A stretch of DNA of 64,000 bases from an uncultured Collinsella sp. (lineage in GTDB: Bacteria; Actinomycetota; Coriobacteriia; Coriobacteriales; Coriobacteriaceae). The notes under the pieces are model-generated. The model had not been told where the DNA came from and did no database searches. It saw only the letters and a list, made by a program, of their open reading frames with translations. The position numbers and the translations under genes are program-made. Positions within the stretch are counted from its first letter, which is position 1, and each line of letters starts with the position of its first letter. Below are positions 25,722 through 35,413 of this stretch, piece after piece. Location: NCBI GenBank assembly GCA_958450865.1, contig CAUDNY010000001.1:372001-436000 (forward strand). The letters are read 5' to 3'.

Positions 25722-26551
25722 GCAAGCATTCCTCCCCTGCACTCACCATGCGCGATGCGCTCTACGAGGCTCCCGGCCCCAAGATGCGCACCAAGATTCG
25801 CATCGGCACCGCCATCTCACTCGTCGCCGTGGCCGCACTCGCCGTCCTGGTATTGCAGCGCTTTTATGTGACCGGTCAGCTTTCGGTCCACTATTGGTAT
25901 TTCTTTACGCACCTCACTACCTGGAAGTTCTTGCTTGCCGGCTTTGAGGGCACCGTTAAAGTCGCACTCACCGCTGGCGCCATCGCGCTGGTGCTGGGCT
26001 TAGCCCTTATGCTCGGCCGCACCAGCGGCATCAAGCCGCTAAAGCTGGTCTGCCGCGTGCTCACCGATTTCTTCCGCGGTGTGCCGAGTCTGCTGTTCAT
26101 CTACTTCTTCTTTTTGGTGCTGCCCCAGTACAAGATCGCGCTACCGTCGTTTTGGATGCTCACGCTTCCCGTCGCGCTCGCCGCAGCTGGCGTACTTGCC
26201 GAGATCTTCCGCGCCGGCGTCAATGCCGTGCCGCGCGGTCAGGTCGAGGCAGCCCAGGCGCTCGGTCTCTCCAAGGCCAAAATCACCTTTAAAATCGTGT
26301 TGCCGCAGGCTATTCGGTTTATCATTCCGTCCTTGATTTCACAGCTCGTGGTCGTAGTCAAAGACACCACCGTCGCCTATGTGGTGAGCTACCCCGACCT
26401 CATGCAAAATGCCCGCGTGCTCATTACCAACTACGATGCCCTCGTGTCGGTCTACCTGGTGATCGCAGTCATCTACATCCTCATCAACGTCGCGATCAAC
26501 AAGGCCGCTGTCTATGTTTCGCACAAGACCGGCGCGACCATCATCCGCTAA
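25718..26551 (+). CDS. Amino acid ABC transporter permease (second subunit)
   Basis: A 277-residue membrane subunit with a longer N-terminus than its partner: about 40 cytoplasmic residues, a first helix (AISLVAVAALAVLVLQRFYV), then the conserved five-helix permease core. The EAA loop reads EAAQALGLSKAKITFKIVLP followed by QAIRFIIP. Its start overlaps the stop of the first permease by four bases. The pair resembles the GluC/GluD permeases of actinobacterial glutamate uptake systems. Confidence 0.9.
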   Translation: MSKHSSPALTMRDALYEAPGPKMRTKIRIGTAISLVAVAALAVLVLQRFYVTGQLSVHYWYFFTHLTTWKFLLAGFEGTVKVALTAGAIALVLGLALMLGRTSGIKPLKLVCRVLTDFFRGVPSLLFIYFFFLVLPQYKIALPSFWMLTLPVALAAAGVLAEIFRAGVNAVPRGQVEAAQALGLSKAKITFKIVLPQAIRFIIPSLISQLVVVVKDTTVAYVVSYPDLMQNARVLITNYDALVSVYLVIAVIYILINVAINKAAVYVSHKTGATIIR

Positions 26552-26587
26552 CGCTTTACCATTTCTAGTCATAAGGAGCCGAGCACC

Positions 26588-27352
<765 letters not shown>

Positions 27353-27439
27353 CCCAATTGCCACGCGGGCAAATTCATCAGTAACGTTTGCTCCGCGCCA
27401 CCCCTGTGCCATGTCCACCCGGATTCGAAAGCTACGCCC

Positions 27440-28249
27440 ATGATCGGAACCCGCACCTCATCGTCCTACACTCCGCACGTCGACGTCGATCCCGCCGACC
27501 GTCCGCTCATCCTGGTCGCACCACGCTGGGAAGAAGCGAAACCCTATTTGAGCGAGACGCTCTCCCCCAACGAGGAGATTGCGAGCGTCTTTGTCGATGC
27601 CATCCTTGCCGCCGGCGGCCTGCCGCTGCAGATGTCCATCACCGAGGACATTGAGGTCATCCGTCATTACGTCGATATCGCCGACGGCATCGCCATTCCC
27701 GGCGGCCCCGATGTCAATCCCAAACGTTGGGGCGATGATCGACCCTACGACCCCACCCTCTGCTGCGAGATCCGCGATAGCTTTGAGTTTAAGCTGGTCG
27801 GCGAGGTGCTCCGCGCCAAAAAGCCGCTCTTTACCACCTGCCGCGGCACGCAGTTGCTCAATGTCGCCACCGGCGGCACCCTGTGCATGGACGTGCCAAG
27901 CCTGGGCGCGCGCGAGGGCCGCACGCAGTGGCGCCATACCCACGTGCTCAACGACCCCGTGCATCCCGTCGAGGTCGTGCCGGGCTCGTTGCTGGAGCGC
28001 GCGCTTGGCGGGCACAGGCTTATCCAGACCAACTCCGCACACCACTGCTGCATCGATCGTCTGGGTAAAAGCACGCGCTTGGTCGCCAAGGCAACCGATG
28101 GCGTGCCCGAGTGCATCGAAGTCGAAGGCCAACCCTTCTGCCTGGGCGTGCAATGGCATCCCGAGTACACCTGGCAGACGCTCGAAACCGACTTTAACCT
28201 CTGGAAGTCGTTTGTCGAGGCGGCAGCCAAGGTCAAGCAGGCCCGCTAG
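27440..28249 (+). CDS. Class I glutamine amidotransferase-like hydrolase (PuuD/peptidase C26 family)
   Basis: A 269-residue cytoplasmic hydrolase. The catalytic Cys lies in FTTCRGTQLLNVATGGTL, and the His-Glu part of the triad in LGVQWHPEYTW. The early IPGGPDVNPKRWGDD matches gamma-glutamyl-GABA hydrolases. Enzymes of this family split gamma-glutamyl bonds; the real substrate here is open. It follows the polar amino acid transporter, which suits release or salvage of glutamate. The ribosome site is weak. A strong bidirectional terminator follows. Confidence 0.85.
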   Translation: MIGTRTSSSYTPHVDVDPADRPLILVAPRWEEAKPYLSETLSPNEEIASVFVDAILAAGGLPLQMSITEDIEVIRHYVDIADGIAIPGGPDVNPKRWGDDRPYDPTLCCEIRDSFEFKLVGEVLRAKKPLFTTCRGTQLLNVATGGTLCMDVPSLGAREGRTQWRHTHVLNDPVHPVEVVPGSLLERALGGHRLIQTNSAHHCCIDRLGKSTRLVAKATDGVPECIEVEGQPFCLGVQWHPEYTWQTLETDFNLWKSFVEAAAKVKQAR

Positions 28250-28274
28250 CACGCGAACCACAAAACAGATAAGA

Positions 28275-28312
28275 GCGCCCCGCCGGCCACATGGTCCGGC
28301 GGGGCGCCCTTT
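28275..28312. terminator. Bidirectional terminator between converging genes
   Basis: A perfect 12-bp stem GCGCCCCGCCGG / CCGGCGGGGCGC with a 9-base loop and a short T-run on the plus side. It lies between the C26 hydrolase (plus) and the HPt gene (minus). Confidence 0.8.
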
Positions 28313-28354
28313 CACCTATATGTGGCCGGCAAGCAGCCCAAGGCTCGCAAGCTC

Positions 28355-28711
28355 TTATTCAGCCGCCTCGCGCAGAGCCGACATCGTTGCCGCATATTGC
28401 TGCTGCAACGCATGCATTCCCTCGCGAGCGCCGTCAACGGCATCGGCGCCGCGCAGTGCTTCGGTCACCACGACCGCCGGCTCGTACAGATTATCGAATC
28501 CCAGGTTCTGGCTCACGCCCTTGAGTGTGTGCGCTGCCATAAACGCACCTTCGGCGTCTCCTGCCGCCATGGCGGCCTCCAGCTTGTCCATGCTCTCGTC
28601 ATCCAAAAACTTGAGGGCAAAGCGGCTAAGCATCTCCTCGCCCATCAGCCGAGCGCACGCGTCATCATAATTAGCGCCGATCTTCTCATACGCCTCACGC
28701 ATGGAAATCAT
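28355..28711 (-). CDS. Histidine phosphotransfer (HPt) domain protein
   Basis: A 118-residue all-helical protein with the HPt signature FMAAHTLKGVSQNLGFDNLY; the His of AHTLKG should carry the phosphate. AAGGAG lies before the start. It is 23 bases downstream of the gene for a receiver/HD-GYP protein on the same strand, so it is likely the phosphate donor or sink for that receiver. No histidine kinase is present in the window, so the upstream sensor must be encoded elsewhere. Confidence 0.88.
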   Translation of the reverse strand: MISMREAYEKIGANYDDACARLMGEEMLSRFALKFLDDESMDKLEAAMAAGDAEGAFMAAHTLKGVSQNLGFDNLYEPAVVVTEALRGADAVDGAREGMHALQQQYAATMSALREAAE

Positions 28712-28734
28712 GGATTAAAACTCCTTAGGTCAAA

Positions 28735-30615
28735 CTAAATCGTGGGAAACGCGACAACGTCGGCGGGGCGTGCCAACGTCTCGGCAATACGGTCTTGCAC
28801 CTCGAGCAGACAGTCGAGCAACAGCGGGTTAAAGGTGCCGCACTTACCGTCCAGGATCATCTGGATCGCCTCCTTGTGCGGAATAGCGTCCTTGTACACA
28901 CGCACGCTCGTCAGAGCATCATACACGTCGGCCACCGAGACCACCTGCGCGGCAATGGGAATCTCGTCGCCCTTAAGGCCATCGGGATAGCCCTTGCCGT
29001 CCCAGCGCTCGTGATGCCAACGCGCAATCTGGTACGCATATTCCATAAGCGCATTGCCGACGTGATGGCGGCCCAGCTCAAGCAACATGTCGGCGCCCAT
29101 CGTGGTATGCGTCTTCATAATCTCGAACTCCTCGGGCGTAAGGCGCCCGGGTTTGTTGAGAATTGCATCGTCAATCGACATCTTGCCGATATCGTGCAGC
29201 GCCGAAGCCAGGGCAATCGTAGAGCGTTCCTCATTGTCGAGGGAGATCGTGCCGCTACGCTGGACCAGACAGCCAAGCAGCAGCTCGGTCAGCTTCTCGA
29301 TGTTCGTAACGTGCCTGCCGCTCTCGCCATTGCGAAGCTCCATAACGCCGGCCATGATGTCGATGAGCATGCGACTGTTCTTGACGCGCTCGTTGTACTG
29401 CTGGGACAGCAAACTCGTCAGGCGGCGCTGTTTGGCGTATAGGCGGATGGTGTTGCTTACACGCCGGCGCACGACACGGGAGTCAAACGGGCGGTTGATA
29501 TAGTCCGAGGCGCCCAGCTCGTACGCGCGCAGAACCATATCATCGGAATCTTCGCTCGAAATCATGATGAAAGGCAGATTGTCGATACCCGATCGGCGCG
29601 ACAGATCGGCCAGCACCTCAAAGCTGCTTATGCCCGGCATGACAATATCCAGCAGCACGAGCGACAACTCATCGCCATAGCGGTCGACCATGTCGAGCGC
29701 CGTACGACCGTTGTCGGCCTCGAGGATGCAATACTCGTCCTTGAGCATCTCGTTGAGAATGGCTCGGTTCATCTCGGAGTCATCGACAATAAGCACCAAA
29801 GGCTTTTCGCTTTGGAAGGCTTCGATGGAATCGGCATCGGTCACGACCGTACCGGCTTTTGCCTTAGCGCGGCTCAATAACTGGACAGCGCGGCCAACTC
29901 CTTCATCGACCGTCTCGCCATGAATGCGAACACCGCCAACACATGCCGTCAAGCTCACGTACTCATGGCCCGGAACAATCGTGGCATGAACGGCATCGGA
30001 CACCTGATGCAGGCGACGGGTGAAGTCATCGGAGGGAATATTGGGCATGACGACCACAAACTTGTCGCAGCCATAGCGTACAAGCTCGTCAGTCGAACGA
30101 ATTCCGCTGCGTATGGCTGTCGCCACAGCACCGAGCGCAAGGTCGCCGGCATGACGGCCACACGTATCGTTGAAGACCCTAAAATCATCAAGGTCGATCA
30201 CCGCAACGCCGGCATTCATGCGGGCGCTACGGAGCTTTTCCTCGTAATATCGGCGATTGCGCACACTCGTCAGCACGTCGGTGTAGACGAGGTCCTCTTC
30301 TGCAGCCTCTTGCTCATCGATCGGACGCACCATCAGCAGGACGTGAGGCTCGCCCTCGACCTTTAGAGGGCGCAGGCGAGCGCGGTACTCGGTACCATCA
30401 TTGAGCAGCTGCTCCGATACATCATCGGAACCTGCCAAGGCCTCAAGACTCGACTGACGCAGACAAGGGCAGCGATCGCCGGCGAGCAAGCAGTTAGGCT
30501 CGCTCTTAATCTGATCGGCCGACAACAAACGCACCACGGGGTAGGTCTTCGCGACGCGGGCGACCTCGGCGGCAGCCTCCTCGTCGGTTAGATTGACCTC
30601 GTGATTATTGAGCAT
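28735..30615 (-). CDS. Three-domain signalling protein: degenerate GGDEF, receiver, HD-GYP
   Basis: A 626-residue cytoplasmic signalling protein with no membrane segment. Residues about 1-105 are a PAS-like sensor-type region with a CPCLRQ cysteine pair. A GGDEF-type domain (about 107-265) has GCDKF where active cyclases have GGDEF, so cyclase activity is doubtful. A receiver follows (about 268-395: VLIVDDSEMNR, phospho-Asp in VLLDIVMPG). The C-terminal HD-GYP domain is intact (ALHDIGKMSIDDAILNKPG, HHERWDGKGYPDGLKG) and should hydrolyse cyclic di-GMP or a related dinucleotide. The order GGDEF-REC-HD-GYP, with a receiver in the middle, is unusual. GGAAGGG precedes the ATG. The adjacent HPt protein probably phosphorylates the receiver. 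Confidence 0.87.
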   Translation of the reverse strand: MLNNHEVNLTDEEAAAEVARVAKTYPVVRLLSADQIKSEPNCLLAGDRCPCLRQSSLEALAGSDDVSEQLLNDGTEYRARLRPLKVEGEPHVLLMVRPIDEQEAAEEDLVYTDVLTSVRNRRYYEEKLRSARMNAGVAVIDLDDFRVFNDTCGRHAGDLALGAVATAIRSGIRSTDELVRYGCDKFVVVMPNIPSDDFTRRLHQVSDAVHATIVPGHEYVSLTACVGGVRIHGETVDEGVGRAVQLLSRAKAKAGTVVTDADSIEAFQSEKPLVLIVDDSEMNRAILNEMLKDEYCILEADNGRTALDMVDRYGDELSLVLLDIVMPGISSFEVLADLSRRSGIDNLPFIMISSEDSDDMVLRAYELGASDYINRPFDSRVVRRRVSNTIRLYAKQRRLTSLLSQQYNERVKNSRMLIDIMAGVMELRNGESGRHVTNIEKLTELLLGCLVQRSGTISLDNEERSTIALASALHDIGKMSIDDAILNKPGRLTPEEFEIMKTHTTMGADMLLELGRHHVGNALMEYAYQIARWHHERWDGKGYPDGLKGDEIPIAAQVVSVADVYDALTSVRVYKDAIPHKEAIQMILDGKCGTFNPLLLDCLLEVQDRIAETLARPADVVAFPTI

Positions 30616-30826
30616 ATGGGGCCCTTCCTATCGTTACGCACGGCAACGGTGCATATCAATTGGTACAAGGGTAGCATCTAACAGCTGAAGGCAAACGCGC
30701 GATTATCGTTACATTTTTATGACCTGGCAAACGGCGGTAATGGAGCCGCGGGCGCGCGGTTATGGGCGCATTCGTTAACAATGACGAAACGCTAACAGCC
30801 CCTCTCCCCGCAGGTCATCGAGCGTG

Positions 30827-31624
30827 CTAACGCTCCAAGACATCGCGAACGGCGTTTGCCGCCGTAACGGGGCGATCGCGCAGACCGTTATGCGCGCCCG
30901 GGATCGTCACAAGGGGGCAATCGAGATATTCGGCAGCCGCTCGCGTGCCAGCCTCGCGGGGTGTATCGACCGAAAGCTCGCCCAAAAACACGGCCGACAC
31001 CGCCTTTGACGCGCGGACGCGCTCCCAGTCGGGAGCATATGTCATATTTGTTCCGTATTCATTAGCCATAAAGCAACGACCATTGCGCAGGGCATGTTTG
31101 GCTTCCGCTTCGGTCGTCCCGGGAGCTTCGGGGTCCAAGTCGCCGAGGGCTCCCAAGAAAAGCCGGAGCGCCCTTGAAACCTTTCCAGCCGCAATCATAT
31201 CGAGCAAAACCGGAGCTGCGCCCATGCCGACGCCTTCGGCCGACACAGCCGGCTCATGCAGAATCGCACGGGCGACGAGATGGGGTTCGGCGCGAAGAAG
31301 CTCCAGCGCCACCAACGTACCGGCGCTATGCGCAAGCACATTTGTCGGAGCGCCAACGTGTTCGATCACGGCTTGCAGGTCGGCGGCCTGAGCGGCAAGA
31401 TCATAGCTGCCGTCTGCCGCATCGCTGCTGCCACCGCAGCCGCGGCGGTCGTAGGCAATTACGCGGTAGTTGCGGCTGAGCTCACAAGCGATACCGTCGA
31501 AAAATGTGCCGTCGACACAAGCGCCGTGCACGCACACCAAGGCAGGAGCATCAGGCGACACATCTGGGCCGGCATATTCGCGACAGGCAATCGTGGTGCC
31601 CGCATTCTCGACCGTAAAATTCAT
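30827..31624 (-). CDS. Alpha/beta-fold hydrolase
   Basis: A 265-residue cytoplasmic enzyme. The oxyanion segment VCVHGACVDGTFFDGIA, the strand RVIAYDRRGCGGSSD, the nucleophile elbow VLAHSAGTLVALELL (Ser in AHSAG) and the late His in IPGAHNGL give a complete catalytic triad layout with an Asp expected after strand 6. The Cys/Gly-rich RRGCGGSSD is typical of the family. The substrate is unknown. ATGGGGG lies before the start. The gene stands alone between convergent or divergent neighbours. Confidence 0.82.
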   Translation of the reverse strand: MNFTVENAGTTIACREYAGPDVSPDAPALVCVHGACVDGTFFDGIACELSRNYRVIAYDRRGCGGSSDAADGSYDLAAQAADLQAVIEHVGAPTNVLAHSAGTLVALELLRAEPHLVARAILHEPAVSAEGVGMGAAPVLLDMIAAGKVSRALRLFLGALGDLDPEAPGTTEAEAKHALRNGRCFMANEYGTNMTYAPDWERVRASKAVSAVFLGELSVDTPREAGTRAAAEYLDCPLVTIPGAHNGLRDRPVTAANAVRDVLER

Positions 31625-31849
31625 GTTGTGCCCCCATCATCAATGCTCATCCAGTTGCACGTCAGCGCGGTTGGATGGACCCACATTGCCTTACACCTTG
31701 TTAACAGATTAACTTTACCCGACCCGAGGCTTTTCATGGCGCGGCATAATGGGCGACGTGAAAAAACGAAACTTGTAAAGCAAGAGCCCGCACCTTGCTT
31801 TGGAGCCGATGCTATGCTTAGGCACAATTGTCTTGAGGAGCATATGCCT

Positions 31850-32626
31850 ATGTCTACGTTTTTGAATGCCAGCCCCATCTTTGGGCCCGTTCGCAGCCGT
31901 CGCCTTGGTCTCTCGCTCGGCGTCAACATGATGCCGGCCAGCGGCAAAATCTGCACGTTCGACTGCATTTACTGCGAAAACGGCCTCAACGCCGAGCGCC
32001 CCTGCCATGAGCCGTACAACACAGCTGCCGTGGTACTCGACGCGCTCGAGGCAAAGCTGCGCGAGATGGCAGCCGAGGGCGAGCTCCCCGATGTGATCAC
32101 CTTCGCAGGCAACGGCGAGCCCACCGCCGCACCGGAGTTTCCGCAGGCCATCGCCGGCGCCGTCGCGCTGCGCGACGAGCTTGCCCCAAACTCCAAGATC
32201 GCCGTGCTCTCCAACGGCACGCGCGCCGACCGCCCCGAGGTGCACGACGCGCTCATGATGGTCGATGACAACATTCTTAAGCTCGATACCGTCGACCCGG
32301 CATTTATCCAGCTGCTCGACCAGCCCGTTGGCCCCTACGACGTCGAGCACCAGATCGAGACGTTCGCAAGCTTTGACGGTCACGTTATTATCCAGACGAT
32401 CTTTTTGACCGGTGAGTATCAGGGCAAGCCCATCGACAACACCGGCGAGGAGTACGTCGCCCCCTGGCTCGCGGTGCTCGAGCGCATTCGTCCGCAGGAG
32501 GCGACCATCTACACGGTGGCGCGCGAGACACCGGTCGCAGGCCTTGCCAAAGCAGCACCCGAGGCCCTCGACGCCATTGCCGCGCGCGTGCGCGCCCTCG
32601 GCATTCCCTGCCAGGTGAGCTACTAG
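31850..32626 (+). CDS. Radical SAM protein (COG0731-like)
   Basis: A 258-residue iron-sulfur enzyme. The N-terminus FGPVRSRRLGLSLGVNMMP is characteristic of the COG0731 Fe-S oxidoreductases, and the cluster motif CTFDCIYC (Cys35, Cys39, Cys42) binds the [4Fe-4S] cluster and SAM. The GNGEP motif is present as FAGNGEPTAAPEF. The reaction is not known; members have been placed near wyosine-type and other RNA/cofactor chemistry. ATG at 31850 suits the GAGGAG site (9 bases); ATG at 31844 is only 3 bases from it. It is read alone, with a hairpin and T-run after it. Confidence 0.83.
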   Translation: MSTFLNASPIFGPVRSRRLGLSLGVNMMPASGKICTFDCIYCENGLNAERPCHEPYNTAAVVLDALEAKLREMAAEGELPDVITFAGNGEPTAAPEFPQAIAGAVALRDELAPNSKIAVLSNGTRADRPEVHDALMMVDDNILKLDTVDPAFIQLLDQPVGPYDVEHQIETFASFDGHVIIQTIFLTGEYQGKPIDNTGEEYVAPWLAVLERIRPQEATIYTVARETPVAGLAKAAPEALDAIAARVRALGIPCQVSY

Positions 32627-32667
32627 CAAAACCACGCAGCAGCTAGTGCCTGCCATCCCGCTCCATC

Positions 32668-32734
32668 AGTTGCGGTGATATAGTTCCTATTTATGCTGTT
32701 AAACCGCTTAAATCGGAACTATATCACCGCAACT
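32668..32734. repeat. Hairpin repeat with AGTTGCGGTGATATAGTTCC arms
   Basis: Perfect 20-bp inverted arms at 32668-32687 and 32715-32734 around a 27-base loop, followed on the plus strand by TTTT. It lies after the radical SAM gene. A related but diverged element is at 41028-41095 (shared GCGGTGA core). Confidence 0.85.
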
Positions 32735-32786
32735 TTTATGGACGCGTGGGTGGGCTATACTAGCTGCGAATGAAAGGAAGTTAGCC

Positions 32787-33674
32787 ATGTTTGACAATGG
32801 ACCCGTGCCCGGCCGCAACGACGCCTGCTGGTGCGGCAGCGGCAAAAAATATAAGAAATGCCATAGCGCCTTTGATGAGCGCCTCGAGCGCTTGTGGGAA
32901 GAGGGCTGGGAGGTTCTGCCCCGCACGCTCTACAAGACGCCCGCCGATATCGAGGGCATCAAGCGCTCGGCCGCCATCAACGTGGGCGTGCTCGATTACG
33001 TAGGCGAACACATCGCCGCGGGCATGACCACCAACCAGATCGACCAGATGATCTACGACTACACCGTCGAGCACGGTGGCACGCCGGCCGACCTCAACTA
33101 TGAGGGCTACCCCAAGAGCGTTTGCACCTCGATCAACGACGTGGTCTGTCACGGTATCCCCTGCGATACGGACGTGCTGCATGAGGGCGATATTATCAAC
33201 GTGGACTGCTCCACGATCCTAGACGGCTACTTTAGTGATTCGAGCCGCATGTTCTGCATCGGCGAGGTCTCTGCCGAGCGCCAGCGCCTGGTCGACGTCA
33301 CCCGCGTCAGCGTGGAGGCGGGTCTGGCTGCCGTCAAGCCGTGGCTGCCGCTCTCCGTGATGGCTGAGGCCGTGCAAAAGACGGTCGAGGACGCCGGTTT
33401 TAGCGTAGTGCGCGAGTACGGCGGACACGGCATTGGCAAAGAGTTCCACGAGGACCCGTTTGTGGGCTTTACCACCGAGGCGCCCGATGTGGACACCATC
33501 ATGGCCCCGGGCATGGTCTTTACCATTGAGCCCATGGTCAACGCCGGAGCGCCCGACATCAAGATCAGCAAGGGCGACGGTTGGTGCGTGCGCACCAAGG
33601 ACGGCAGCGATTCGGCCCAGTGCGAGGTACAGCTCGTGGTGACCGAGGACGGCTACGAGCTGCTGAGCTGGTAG
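32787..33674 (+). CDS. map: Methionine aminopeptidase type I with N-terminal SEC-C zinc motif
   Basis: A 295-residue metalloprotease that removes the initiator methionine from new proteins. Residues about 9-28 are a SEC-C zinc-binding motif (GRNDACWCGSGKKYKKCH), as in the longer MetAP Ic forms that associate with ribosomes. The catalytic domain carries the usual ligands: VCHGIP, DIINVDCSTILDGYFSDSSR (two Asp), YGGHGIGKEFHEDP (His), FTIEPM (Glu) and the final Glu in AQCEVQL. AAGGAAG precedes the ATG. A strong terminator follows, so it is probably monocistronic. Confidence 0.93.
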   Translation: MFDNGPVPGRNDACWCGSGKKYKKCHSAFDERLERLWEEGWEVLPRTLYKTPADIEGIKRSAAINVGVLDYVGEHIAAGMTTNQIDQMIYDYTVEHGGTPADLNYEGYPKSVCTSINDVVCHGIPCDTDVLHEGDIINVDCSTILDGYFSDSSRMFCIGEVSAERQRLVDVTRVSVEAGLAAVKPWLPLSVMAEAVQKTVEDAGFSVVREYGGHGIGKEFHEDPFVGFTTEAPDVDTIMAPGMVFTIEPMVNAGAPDIKISKGDGWCVRTKDGSDSAQCEVQLVVTEDGYELLSW

Positions 33675-33683
33675 CCGTGGATG

Positions 33684-33734
33684 CGCCGGGCTTCGCGATG
33701 GATATGTTAACCATCGCGAAGCCCGGCGTTTTTA
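33684..33734 (+). terminator. Intrinsic terminator of map
   Basis: Perfect 18-bp stem (CGCCGGGCTTCGCGATGG and its complement), 9-base loop, then TTTTTAT, 10 bases past the stop. Confidence 0.93.
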
Positions 33735-33747
33735 TAGCGTTTTGCCT

Positions 33748-33789
33748 GATAAAACCTGCCAAAATAAACCTGTCCCCTTTTGGCAGGTT
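33748..33789. repeat. AAAACCTGCCAAAAT dispersed repeat, copy 1
   Basis: A 42-bp element starting GATAAAACCTGCCAAAAT, with AACCTGTCCC in the middle and TTTTGGCAGGTT at the end, so its ends AACCTGCCAAAA / TTTTGGCAGGTT are inverted repeats. Near-identical copies are at 35961-36004 and 46353-46388. This copy ends 18 bases before the next gene's start. Confidence 0.85.
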
Positions 33790-33807
33790 GGGCGGAGAGG
33801 ACCGTTT

Positions 33808-34743
33808 GTGAACATCCTGGTTTTGTTGCCCGTCAACGACCGTCATCGCGCAATTCTTGAGTCGAGCGCTCCGGGCGAGGACTTTATCTACACGAGTGCC
33901 GACGCCATCACGCGCGAGCAGGTCGCCGATGCCGACGTGATCTTGGGCAACATCGACCCTTCCCTGCTGACCGCATGCGAGCACCTCCAGCTGCTGCAAC
34001 TGCAGACCGCCGGCTATGACGACTATCTCGCCGCCGGCACCGTGCCGGCTGAAGCCAAGCTGTCTTGCTCAATCGGCGCCTACGGCCAGGCCGTGAGCGA
34101 GCACATGTTTGCCATGGTCCTTTCCATGATGAAGCACCTGCCCGGCTATCACGACTTGCAGCGCGAGCATCGCTGGGAGGACTTAGGCCCGGTCACCTCG
34201 CTCAAAAATGCCAATGTGCTGGTGTTGGGCGCGGGCGACATTGGCGGCCACTTTGCCACGCTCTGCCGCAGCATGGGCGCGCACGTCCGCGGCATCAAGC
34301 GCCATCCGCTCGTCTACCCCATTGTGTTTGAGGACATGGACGGCATGGATGCCCTGTCTGAGCGCCTGGCGGAGGCCGACATCGTCGCATCCTTTATGCC
34401 CAGCACACCCGAGACCCGCGGTCTGGCGAACGCCGAGTTCTTCGCCGCGATGAAACCGGGCGCCTTCTTTGCCAACGGCGGCCGCGGCGATCTTGTGGTT
34501 GCCGACGACTTGGCTGCGGCACTCGAGTCCGGGCACCTTGCCGGCGCTGCGGTCGACGTCACCGACCCCGAGCCGCTGCCTGAGACAAGCCCACTGTGGG
34601 ATGCGCCCAACATGCTCATCACGCCGCATGTCTCGGGCTGGTTCCACTTGGAGGCTACGCTCAACAATGTGGTCGACATTGCCGCGGAGAATCTGCGTCA
34701 CCTGCAGGCCGGCGAAACCCTGCGCTGCTGGATTGAGCATTAG
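33808..34743 (+). CDS. D-isomer-specific 2-hydroxyacid dehydrogenase
   Basis: A 311-residue NAD(P)-dependent enzyme. The nucleotide-binding domain has VLVLGAGDIGGHFATLCRSM (GxGxxG), followed by ADIVASFMPSTPETRGLAN and FANGGRGDLVVADDLAAALE (the catalytic Arg region); ITPHVSG holds the catalytic His. The N-terminal catalytic half is short, typical of the phosphoglycerate-dehydrogenase-like group. It reduces a 2-oxoacid or oxidises its D-hydroxyacid; the substrate is not predictable. GTG at 33808 is taken as the start because GGAGAGG lies upstream. A palindrome follows the stop. Confidence 0.85.
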   Translation: MNILVLLPVNDRHRAILESSAPGEDFIYTSADAITREQVADADVILGNIDPSLLTACEHLQLLQLQTAGYDDYLAAGTVPAEAKLSCSIGAYGQAVSEHMFAMVLSMMKHLPGYHDLQREHRWEDLGPVTSLKNANVLVLGAGDIGGHFATLCRSMGAHVRGIKRHPLVYPIVFEDMDGMDALSERLAEADIVASFMPSTPETRGLANAEFFAAMKPGAFFANGGRGDLVVADDLAAALESGHLAGAAVDVTDPEPLPETSPLWDAPNMLITPHVSGWFHLEATLNNVVDIAAENLRHLQAGETLRCWIEH

Positions 34744-34746
34744 GGT

Positions 34747-34770
34747 TCCGCCGTTCTAACGAACGGCGGA
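34747..34770 (+). terminator. Short hairpin after the 2-hydroxyacid dehydrogenase
   Basis: Perfect 10-bp stem TCCGCCGTTC-taac-GAACGGCGGA, 4 bases after the stop, with no T-run. It could be a rho-dependent or processing stem. The rest of the 178-bp gap to 34921 shows no further structure. Confidence 0.45.
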
Positions 34771-34921
34771 CCGGTCGATGCTGCGAGCCCGCCGTTTGGC
34801 CAATCTGCCGTTCAATTTCAAAGGCGCGACCAGAAGGTCAGCGCCTTTTCATTTCACGGCACCTTGGCTCAAACGGCGAGCTCTCGCTGTCTTTTGTTCA
34901 ACCTGCGGGATCTTCAAATTG

Positions 34922-35413
34922 CTAGAGCGTTGCCAAGTACTTTCTTGCGTTTTCGACGTTCATTGCTGCGACGGGTGCATGCGAACAGAGCTTGACATCG
35001 TTGGTGACCAGTAAATCTGCTTGAGCGCGTATCGCTGCCGCAATGATTAAATCGTCTTCGTAATCGCTATGGAGCTCACGCTGCCTGCTCGCCATCCATA
35101 TGTCACTCAGGTCGCAGGGTACCGGCGTGGCAAGTTGCGACAACACGTCGAGGCAATCCCATGCAAGCGAAGTCGCTGCCATAGCGGCATCCTGGGAAAG
35201 CGAACCGTGCTCTCGCCGATACCATGCCTTATGTTCGCTTGAAATCAAATAGAACAGGTCTTTGGACGATGTCGTCGCATACAGCAAATCCACCTGCGCC
35301 GTGCATGCATCGCGTAAAAACTCAATCGCCACCGAACGACCACGTCGTGAGGGAATGAAATAATCGAGCCACACGTTGGTGTCAACCAAGATGCGCTTTG
35401 GAGCCTCACTCAT
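34922..35413 (-). CDS. PIN-domain RNase toxin (VapC-like)
   Basis: A 163-residue single-domain ribonuclease. The PIN acidic residues are visible: Asp in RILVDTNVWLDYF, an acidic pair in SDYEDDLIIAAAI and LLVTNDVKL. PIN toxins cut tRNA or other RNA when freed from their antitoxin. The gene overlaps the stop of the RelB/DinJ-like gene by eight bases, the typical tight coupling of a toxin-antitoxin pair. The start region ATGAGTGAGGCTCC lies inside the antitoxin's last codons. Pairing a PIN toxin with a RelB/DinJ-type antitoxin, rather than a VapB, is less common. Confidence 0.83.
   Translation of the reverse strand: MSEAPKRILVDTNVWLDYFIPSRRGRSVAIEFLRDACTAQVDLLYATTSSKDLFYLISSEHKAWYRREHGSLSQDAAMAATSLAWDCLDVLSQLATPVPCDLSDIWMASRQRELHSDYEDDLIIAAAIRAQADLLVTNDVKLCSHAPVAAMNVENARKYLATL

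Noticed and set aside
31256..31849. N-terminal extension of the radical SAM protein
   Set aside because: The added 198 codons are antisense to the alpha/beta hydrolase and unlike any radical SAM N-terminus; GAGGAG supports the later start.
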